Assembly: GCA_022361095.1 (NCBI GenBank)
Contig: JAKSBO010000558.1
Span: 1 to 12,247 of the forward strand
Direction: 5' to 3'
Source: Desulfobacterales bacterium
GTDB taxonomy: Bacteria > Desulfobacterota > Desulfobacteria > Desulfobacterales > Desulfobacteraceae
DNA: 12,247 nt
The notes under the pieces were generated by a model, which was not told the origin of the DNA, did not search any database, and was given only the letters and a program-made list of their open reading frames with translations. The translations under genes and the position numbers were made by a program. Each line of letters opens with the position of its first letter. The stretch's first letter is position 1. This document shows positions 7,357 to 12,247 of this stretch, in pieces.

Positions 7357-8604
7357 ATGCCGGACAACCCCTTTTTTAATTTTCAAACCGGTTCCTGGTC
7401 CCGGGGTCCCGGGCCAACAGATGCCGCCACCCTGATCATTGCCGGGGACTGGGCCCCCATCCGGGCCTTTGCCCCGCTGATTGAATCCGATCCCAGGGCC
7501 ATTTACGGCGATGTTCTGCCTCTGCTGCAAGACGCAGATCTCACCGTTGTGAACCTGGAAGCCCCGTTAAGCGATACCGGCAGAGAAGCGTGTAAAAGCG
7601 GGGCTGTTTTCAAGGGCAGGCGCTGCCATGTAAAGGGGCTGACTGCCGTGCCTTTTTCCGCCGTCACCCTGGGAAACAACCATATGTTTGATTTTGGCGC
7701 CGAGGCGTTCGCGCAGACCGCCGGGGTCTTGGACCGCAACAACATCGCCCGCACAGGTGCCGGTATGACCAAAGACGAAGCTGAAGCGCCCCTGATTATG
7801 GAAGCCAAAGGGGTTTGCCTTGCCATCGTCAACATCAGCGAAGGTGAAGACCTGAGCGCCGCCGGACCCGGACCCGGCGTAGCCGGATGGAACATTGAAG
7901 AGGCCTGCCTGCGTATCAAAACACTGAAAAAAGATACTGACCAAAGGCTTCATGCCGTAATCGCCGTGGTCCACTGCGGCCTGGAATACATCCCCTTTGC
8001 ACCGGAATACGTCACAAACGCCTTCAGGAAACTGGCAGATGCCGGTGCCGATGCCGTGATAGGGCACCACCCCCATGTGCCCCAGGGGCTTTTTTTCCAT
8101 GGGAACACCCCCATATGCTGCAGCCTGGGAAATTTTGTTTTTTACCAGCCCACCACTTTTTTCTGGCGGAAAACAGGCTATATGGTGCGCCTGCATATCA
8201 GCAAAAAAGGCGTTGCCGGATTGGACATTGAGCCCTACCGGATCCATGACCGGGGCGTGCAGATGCTTGCAGGGCCAGACCGGGATTATTTTTTCAAACG
8301 GTTCAGGCAGATCAGCGCGCCTTTGTCTACACCCGAAGGAAGCAGACAGGCCTGGCAGGGGTTTTTAGACTATTACGGGATCGCCGGATTTAAAAATGAA
8401 GTCAACATGATTTTAGACAAACTGGATGAGACCCCGGGCAAGGCCGCAGCCATGTTCAGAAACCGGTTAACCACAGCCCAGCACTTTCACCACTGGAAAG
8501 ACCTGCTCACCCGCGTGGTGGAAGATCAGATGGGGCAAAGCCCGGTTTGGGCCCAGGACCTGGCCCGGGAATGGCTCACAAGGCAAATTAAAAATGACCA
8601 ATAA
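7357..8604 (+). CDS. CapA/PgsA-type metallophosphatase family protein
   Basis: A 415-residue member of the CapA (poly-gamma-glutamate synthesis) family, a calcineurin-like metal-binding fold. Motifs in order: AGDW (29-32), VVNLEAPLS (64-72), LGNNHMFDFG (105-114), VVHCGLEY (204-211), GHHPHVPQG (236-244) and CSLGNFVFY (255-263); Asp31, Asn66, Asn107, His109, His206, His238 and His240 are the likely metal or active-site residues. CapA proteins usually carry an N-terminal membrane anchor or signal peptide; none is visible here, the first 25 residues being polar with Gly and Pro, so the protein is probably cytosolic. No CapB or CapC genes are present. A perfect AAGGAGG (7347-7353) lies only three bases before the ATG, unusually close. 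The gene begins 14 bp after alr and overlaps the racemase gene by 11 bp. Its function in this operon is unknown; it may trim or hydrolyse a gamma-linked or phosphorylated product. Confidence 0.88.
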   Translation: MPDNPFFNFQTGSWSRGPGPTDAATLIIAGDWAPIRAFAPLIESDPRAIYGDVLPLLQDADLTVVNLEAPLSDTGREACKSGAVFKGRRCHVKGLTAVPFSAVTLGNNHMFDFGAEAFAQTAGVLDRNNIARTGAGMTKDEAEAPLIMEAKGVCLAIVNISEGEDLSAAGPGPGVAGWNIEEACLRIKTLKKDTDQRLHAVIAVVHCGLEYIPFAPEYVTNAFRKLADAGADAVIGHHPHVPQGLFFHGNTPICCSLGNFVFYQPTTFFWRKTGYMVRLHISKKGVAGLDIEPYRIHDRGVQMLAGPDRDYFFKRFRQISAPLSTPEGSRQAWQGFLDYYGIAGFKNEVNMILDKLDETPGKAAAMFRNRLTTAQHFHHWKDLLTRVVEDQMGQSPVWAQDLAREWLTRQIKNDQ

Positions 8605-9490
8605 AAAACAGATCACCCTGGTTATCACCGACTCGGGACTCGGCGGACTTTCCGTGTGTGCAGGCATGGCAGCAAAATTTGCCGAAGATGCACGGTACGA
8701 GTGCGTTCGGCTGGTTTACTTCAATGCCTGGCCCGAACAGGACAGGGGGTACAGGCACTATCCGAATCCTGCGGCCCGGGCCAAGGTGTTTGACAATGCC
8801 CTGGGGGCCATGGCCGAATACAACCCTGATCACATTTTTATTGCCTGCAATACCCTGTCCGTGATCTATCCGTTTACCCGGTTTGCAAAAGAGACGACCA
8901 TTCCCGTTACCGGCATCGTGGAGCACGGGGTTCAGATGATCTATGACAAGCTGATTCGGGATGCTTCAGCCTGTGCCGTAATTTTTGCCACCCCGATCAC
9001 GATCCAAGAAAACAGCCATAAAAAGTCGTTGGTTGAACTGGGGGTTGCCCCGGAGCGCATCATCACCCAGGGATACTTAGGCCTTGCAGGTAAAATTGAG
9101 CGGGCCCCGTTCAGCGGCGAGGTCAAAACCTTGATTGATGAATTTGCCGCCCGGGCAGCCCGAAATCTGGAAAGTGGAAGTTCCACGGTGTATGCCGGGC
9201 TGTGCTGCACCCATTTTGGCTATTGTAAACATATTTTTAAAGATGCGTTGACCGGCCATTCCGGCAGAGACGTAGAAATTTTAAATCCCAACGAAGCCAT
9301 GACCGATCAGGCCTGCCAAGGCATTATCGCCGGCGGCTCACCCCGGATATCCATAGATATTGTATCCAGGGTCTCATGGGAACCCGCCGGAATTGAGGCC
9401 TATGACCGTCTGCTGTACAAGGTTTCACCGGATGTGGTCAACGCCCTGAAAAACTACCGGCTGGACAGAGAGTTGTTCAGCGTAGAATGA
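8594..9490 (+). CDS. Glutamate/aspartate racemase-like protein (MurI superfamily, divergent)
   Basis: A cofactor-independent two-cysteine amino-acid racemase, 298 residues. DSGLGGLSV (13-21) matches the MurI 'DSG-GGLSV' signature. The first catalytic cysteine is Cys85 in IACNTLS, and the second is in GLCCTHFGY (Cys205, with Cys204 next to it). The MurI segment that normally follows ('Y-GD-ARVPYG') is replaced by YFNAWPEQDRGYRHYPN (42-58), so substrate specificity may differ from L/D-glutamate. The start overlaps the end of the CapA gene by 11 bp, indicating translational coupling; the ribosome site is weak (AAGG ten bases upstream). If it acts on glutamate it would supply D-Glu to the ligase-like protein encoded 15 bp downstream. 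Alternative: a racemase for another acidic or bulky amino acid, or a hydantoin-racemase-like enzyme. Confidence 0.82.
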   Translation: MTNKKQITLVITDSGLGGLSVCAGMAAKFAEDARYECVRLVYFNAWPEQDRGYRHYPNPAARAKVFDNALGAMAEYNPDHIFIACNTLSVIYPFTRFAKETTIPVTGIVEHGVQMIYDKLIRDASACAVIFATPITIQENSHKKSLVELGVAPERIITQGYLGLAGKIERAPFSGEVKTLIDEFAARAARNLESGSSTVYAGLCCTHFGYCKHIFKDALTGHSGRDVEILNPNEAMTDQACQGIIAGGSPRISIDIVSRVSWEPAGIEAYDRLLYKVSPDVVNALKNYRLDRELFSVE

Positions 9491-9505
9491 CAATAAGGTA
9501 AAAAC

Positions 9506-10495
9506 ATGCATCGTATTTTATTGATTACCGGTCCCGGCGGCGATGCCCAGGGCTGGGGTAATATGGATGTCACCCGGGCGCTTGCAAAGGCCATCAACAG
9601 GTCAGGCAAATCTGCTGACATCGCATTCGTATCAAACATGGACGAATTAATCCGGGAGCTGGAGACCCGCAGGTTCGACCTTGTCTGGAGTGCCCTGTAC
9701 CATGTAACGGAAAACGAAGCCACCATCGGGATGGCGGATAACGGTGAAGACTGGGTGGCCGATATCCTGGACAAACGCCGGATTCCCTATATCGGTCCCA
9801 ATGCGGCCGGTATGAAGGCGCTGATTCACAAAACGACGACTCACAACATCCTGGACAGGGCAGGCGCCCCCGTGCCATACCATTACCAGGTAGAAGAGGG
9901 CCGCCCCCTGCCCCGGATCATGTTCCCGGCCTTTGTCAAACCCAGTTACGAAAGCCGGTCCGTGGGAATCAGCGATAACAGCGTCGTAAACACAGTGGAC
10001 GCACTGGAAGCCCAGGTGCGTTTTATCCATAAAAACTATGATCAGCCCGCCCTGGTGGAAGAGTACCTGCCGGGTCAGGAATATACGGTGCTGATGCTGG
10101 GTAACGGTGGGTACCAAAAATTCTTGCCCGGTATGGTCTCGGTGGATTCCAAACTGATCGGCAGATACCCCATCTTAAAGGCGGATCTTCGGGGTGTGGG
10201 TGCGACTAAAATCCAGCCGGCCGGAAACGTGTCGGCTAAACTCATAGAGGCAACGGCCAAGGCCATGAAAGCATTAAACTGCCTGGACCATGTCCGGGCC
10301 GACATGCGCCTGGACAGCCAAGGAAATGTAAAAATCATTGAGGTAAACGGTATCCCGGGCCTTAAACCGCTTAAAAGCTGGGGGCCCCAACTTTACACCC
10401 TGCACCATGCATCGAAAAAAGGAGAAATGGAAGATTACCGCCGCCTGATCGATCATATCGTCAACTCGGCCCTGGCCCGTTACGGTATCACCTGA
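9506..10495 (+). CDS. D-Ala-D-Ala ligase-like ATP-grasp ligase
   Basis: A 329-residue ATP-grasp enzyme that should join a carboxylate to an amine with ATP. ATP and metal sites are well kept: FVKPSYESRSVG (143-154) with Lys145, LVEEYLPGQEYTV (183-195) with Glu185/Glu186, RADMRLD (264-270) with Asp266, and IIEVNGIPGLKP (277-288) with Glu279 and Asn281. These line up closely in order and spacing with E. coli DdlB Lys144, Glu180, Asp257, Glu270 and Asn272. The first-substrate region differs: Ddl's N-terminal 'GG-S-ER-VS' is GPGGDAQGWGNMD here, and the 'EGSSVG' serine is replaced (ESRSVG). It is therefore probably not a standard peptidoglycan Ddl but a ligase for a different D-amino acid or dipeptide (inference). 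AAGGT (9495-9499) six bases before ATG supports the start. Last gene of the operon; no clear terminator follows. Confidence 0.88.
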   Translation: MHRILLITGPGGDAQGWGNMDVTRALAKAINRSGKSADIAFVSNMDELIRELETRRFDLVWSALYHVTENEATIGMADNGEDWVADILDKRRIPYIGPNAAGMKALIHKTTTHNILDRAGAPVPYHYQVEEGRPLPRIMFPAFVKPSYESRSVGISDNSVVNTVDALEAQVRFIHKNYDQPALVEEYLPGQEYTVLMLGNGGYQKFLPGMVSVDSKLIGRYPILKADLRGVGATKIQPAGNVSAKLIEATAKAMKALNCLDHVRADMRLDSQGNVKIIEVNGIPGLKPLKSWGPQLYTLHHASKKGEMEDYRRLIDHIVNSALARYGIT

Positions 10496-10593
10496 TCGCT
10501 AAACAGGCGGTAAGTGGCAATAACGTACTGGGTTACTTTTATATTTTGTTATGAACCGGGTCTGGGGATGATAGGCCAAGCCGGCCATGGCCG
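10496..10593. other. Spacer between convergent genes
   Basis: This 98-bp gap separates the end of the operon from the end of the minus-strand AT-rich gene. It contains a short self-complementary GGCCATGGCC next to a second GGCC, and a weak TAAC/GTTA pairing followed by a T-rich stretch. No convincing intrinsic terminator could be drawn. Confidence 0.4.
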
Positions 10594-10839
10594 TTATTCA
10601 AAAGGTTCATACATACAAATCTTTGATTTTGGAATCAGCAGAAATTTCTTTAATCCGCCTGTGATAGCCCCTTTATTTTTTTTGGCTTGGAATAATTTGA
10701 TATAACTAGTGTCATGATTTTCAATGTAATCAGAAAATCTTTTATAATTTATCATATTTATATTACCGACAAGTTCTTCTCCATTATCAAGGGTTATAAT
10801 CACCTCAATAACACAACCCATTTCATTGCCGTTTTCCAT
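10594..10839 (-). CDS. Small AT-rich hypothetical protein (possible DUF6812-like)
   Basis: An 81-residue protein of unknown function. The N-terminal half reads as beta strands (VIEVIITLDNGEELVGNINM, residues 10-29), followed by RFSDYIENHDTSYIKLFQA (34-52) and a lysine-rich tail. The 'strand - R(L/F)SD-hydrophobic - ligand turn - FI-L' order resembles small bacterial domains I recall as DUF6812; this is from memory and unverified. Translation is supported by GGGAG seven bases before the ATG. By hand count the gene is about 30% GC, far below the flanking genes, which points to recent transfer or relaxed composition. It is convergent with the D-amino-acid operon and shares no obvious function with it. 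Confidence 0.68.
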   Translation of the reverse strand: MENGNEMGCVIEVIITLDNGEELVGNINMINYKRFSDYIENHDTSYIKLFQAKKNKGAITGGLKKFLLIPKSKICMYEPFE

Positions 10840-10885
10840 TTTCGTGCTCCCAGTCTGCGCACCACCTCGGTCAGTGGAATCTAAG

Positions 10886-10912
10886 TTTTTATTTCAGTTT
10901 CTCACCTGTCAA
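10886..10912 (-). promoter_or_regulatory. Candidate sigma-70 promoter of the small AT-rich gene
   Basis: On the minus strand a perfect TTGACA (complement of 10907-10912) is followed after 15 bases by TAAAAA (complement of 10886-10891). The -35 is ideal, while the -10 matches four of six and the spacing is short. It is placed about 45 bases before the start of the 81-residue gene. Confidence 0.4.
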
Positions 10913-10992
10913 CCGTACATGTAATATTTTATATAAAAGAACCAATAAGTTACTCAGATCTTTCAAACTTTGTTGTGGGCTGTGCCTGGCAG

Positions 10993-11019
10993 CTGATATA
11001 TCAGGTCAGCCTGTGGCTG
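10993..11019. repeat. Short palindromes downstream of the 11029-11955 gene
   Basis: Two small hairpins lie side by side: the perfect palindrome CTGATATATCAG (10993-11004) and CAGCC-TGT-GGCTG (11007-11019). On the minus strand they come about 10-35 bases after the stop codon of the acidic protein, in a terminator-like position, but no T-run follows. They may be mRNA 3'-end structures. The rest of 10840-11028 holds only the candidate promoter at 10886-10912. Confidence 0.45.
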
Positions 11020-11028
11020 TTATATGGG

Positions 11029-11955
11029 CTAAATAAATGATTTCAAAGAATTATCAAAGGCATTCTTCATCATATCCGCAATGGTCCGGTCAACAGCCTG
11101 GGCTGCCATTTCAAGCAGATCGGAAAAGGAGGGGTTGGATTCATCCGCCTGGCTCTCATCTGCCAAGGCTTCCTCCTCATCGTCCTGGGCATCACTTGCG
11201 TCATTGGCTTTTTGGGCTTCGATATAATGATCAAACAGGCTGCTTAAGGGTTCACGGGCCCGGGCCAGGGACTCTTCCTGCTGCTTTTCCAGAAGATTTG
11301 ACAACTGATCCATCAAAGGAACTTCCAGATTGCCGGCTGCACTTACAGCCCCAAGATCATCGGTGTCGCTAACCGCACCATCGGAATCCTCAAGATACGC
11401 TGCAGCCAGGTCCTGTCCCAGGGCCCCTGTGGCGGCGGACGTCTCATTGCTGTACATGGCGTATCCGGACTTCACTGTAATGTCGGCTTCATAAGAAGAT
11501 ATTGAGTCATAATGTCCCATGCGCATGGCTTGGGAAACAGCCGCCTGCAGATCCCCCTCCATCATTTCGCCGATAATGTTGTCCACACCGGTTATAATGG
11601 ATTCAATATCCTTAAGCTCCTCTTCGCTCAAGTCCCCTTCCACTGTAAATGAAAAGGTTTCTCCGGTAGTCAAGGTAATCTCCCGGACATTATAGGAGGC
11701 TGCGGCGATGCCGTTTTCATTGCTGACCACGCCCCGGCTGCTGTATTCATAGGCTTCAAGATCGGAATACTGGCTGGTGGAGAGGGAAACCACATCCCCT
11801 TCCCGGGTCTGGATGGTCAATCCCGCATCAAGGCTTGAATAAGAAGCAACAGAAAGTTCGCTCGAACTTAACGCGGCATTGGTGTTTGACTGTGCGGCCC
11901 GGTTATGCAGACCGTAGGCGTTGCCATTGGGGTTGGCTTGCGACACGCTGTTCAT
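11029..11955 (-). CDS. Uncharacterised acidic protein, probable FliA-controlled motility-associated protein
   Basis: About 308 residues, not recognised as a named family. Three in-frame starts occur in a row (GTG 11961, ATG 11958, ATG 11955); the last is preferred because GGGAG (11963-11967) is seven bases away. Residue numbers below count from the GTG. The Ser/Asn/Ala-rich start (1-45) looks disordered. A beta-rich domain follows with LTIQTREGDVVSLS (48-61) and REITLTTGETFSFTVEGD (93-110), leading to an acidic helical part SEEELKDIESIITGV (112-126) and GDLQAAVSQAM (136-146). A heptad-like helix (213-252), an Asp/Glu-rich linker (253-275) and a C-terminal amphipathic helix (278-310) complete it. 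No cysteine or tryptophan is present, as in many exported flagellar proteins. No signal peptide is visible. A sigma-28 promoter lies upstream. I infer a role in flagellar function or a related surface structure; the biochemical role is unknown. Confidence 0.82.
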   Translation of the reverse strand: MNSVSQANPNGNAYGLHNRAAQSNTNAALSSSELSVASYSSLDAGLTIQTREGDVVSLSTSQYSDLEAYEYSSRGVVSNENGIAAASYNVREITLTTGETFSFTVEGDLSEEELKDIESIITGVDNIIGEMMEGDLQAAVSQAMRMGHYDSISSYEADITVKSGYAMYSNETSAATGALGQDLAAAYLEDSDGAVSDTDDLGAVSAAGNLEVPLMDQLSNLLEKQQEESLARAREPLSSLFDHYIEAQKANDASDAQDDEEEALADESQADESNPSFSDLLEMAAQAVDRTIADMMKNAFDNSLKSFI

Positions 11956-12008
11956 CATCACTCTCCCGATTTAACGGTTTTTTCAAATTTTTCTTTTCCT
12001 GATTAAAC

Positions 12009-12035
12009 GTATCGGCCTAAATCGTAAAAACCTAA
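12009..12035 (-). promoter_or_regulatory. Sigma-28 (FliA) type promoter
   Basis: Read on the minus strand, TTAGGTTT (12035-12028) is separated by 11 bases from GCCGATAC (12016-12009). The enteric sigma-28 consensus is TAAAGTTT, 11 bases, GCCGATAA, so six of eight and seven of eight positions match with exact spacing. Transcription would begin near 12002, leaving a leader of roughly 45 bases before the ATG at 11955. It lies in the 111-bp gap between the GNAT gene and the acidic-protein gene. Confidence 0.75.
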
Positions 12036-12072
12036 ATTTTTTATGGATAATTGTTGAAACAGCCACACAAAA

Positions 12073-12247
12073 TCAACCGTTAAGAGAGAGGTTAATATGG
12101 TAAACCCCGCCGTCGAGATGTGATTTTAACGGCAGGCCTGATTTTTCAAACACCTTGATCATGGGCTGGTTGTCGGGCAGAACCTCGGCATAAAGCTCCT
12201 CAAGCATGCGTTTTTTCCCCTCCTCGACCAACAGCTTCATCAAATAA
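12073..12247 (-). CDS. GNAT-family acetyltransferase, C-terminal part (cut by window edge)
   Basis: The last 57 complete codons of a gene that enters from the right edge, ending in TGA at 12073-12075. The sequence reads YLMKLLVEEGKKRMLEEL, then AEVLPDNQPMIKVFEKSGL, then GGVYHINLSLNG. The first part is the helix after the acetyl-CoA-binding loop of GNAT domains; 'EVLPDNQPMIKVFEKSGL' is the typical 'E-L-N--M-----K-GF' strand-helix of the fold, with Pro/Leu where Phe is usual. Such C-termini occur in stand-alone protein acetyltransferases and in proteins that fuse an ADP-forming acyl-CoA synthetase to GNAT; which one applies cannot be told here. The part is too short to give a substrate. Confidence 0.82.
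   Translation of the reverse strand, partial: YLMKLLVEEGKKRMLEELYAEVLPDNQPMIKVFEKSGLPLKSHLDGGVYHINLSLNG

Noticed and set aside
5322..10495. Poly-gamma-glutamate capsule operon
   Set aside because: Only the CapA homologue is present; the ligase is a Ddl-type ATP-grasp protein, not the Mur-ligase-like CapB, and no CapC or exporter is seen.
1..12247. CRISPR array, tRNA, rRNA, insertion sequence or phage genes
   Set aside because: No regularly spaced repeats, tRNA-like cloverleaf, rRNA stretches, transposase-like proteins or integrase-like proteins were seen.

Overview
The window looks like a chromosomal segment of a Desulfobacterota bacterium, most likely a sulfate reducer of the Desulfobacterales (Desulfobacter-like). 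This is inferred from the short Aquifex-type aconitase, the mixed GC-rich coding and AT-rich intergenic style, and an intergenic repeat type I associate with this group. No rRNA, tRNA, CRISPR array or insertion sequence was seen.

Layout. Positions 1-220 are the leader of a strongly expressed-looking aconitase gene (221-2137, +), which ends in two consecutive hairpins, the second a clear intrinsic terminator. A 19-bp perfect inverted repeat built from 9-nt units separates it from a convergent pair on the minus strand: a TSUP/TauE-type anion exporter (2365-3162) and glucokinase (3240-4232). Divergent from glucokinase is a class I SAM methyltransferase (4347-5180, +).

The centre of interest is a tightly packed plus-strand run of five genes (5322-10495): a class IV PLP aminotransferase, alanine racemase, a CapA-type metallophosphatase without a visible membrane anchor, a divergent glutamate/aspartate racemase, and a D-Ala-D-Ala-ligase-like ATP-grasp enzyme. 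Gaps are -11 to +15 bp. Taken together this is a self-contained D-amino-acid making and ligating module. Several members keep the core catalytic residues of their family but lack the usual substrate-recognition residues, so the product is probably not simply the D-Ala-D-Ala of peptidoglycan. I cannot name a described pathway with this exact gene set.

After the operon come a small, very AT-rich (about 30% GC) hypothetical gene on the minus strand (10594-10839), a hairpin-rich spacer, and an acidic, Cys- and Trp-free protein of about 308 residues (11029-11955, minus). The latter has a good sigma-28 (FliA) promoter upstream, suggesting a motility or late-flagellar role. The window ends inside the C-terminus of a GNAT acetyltransferase gene (minus strand, cut at the right edge).
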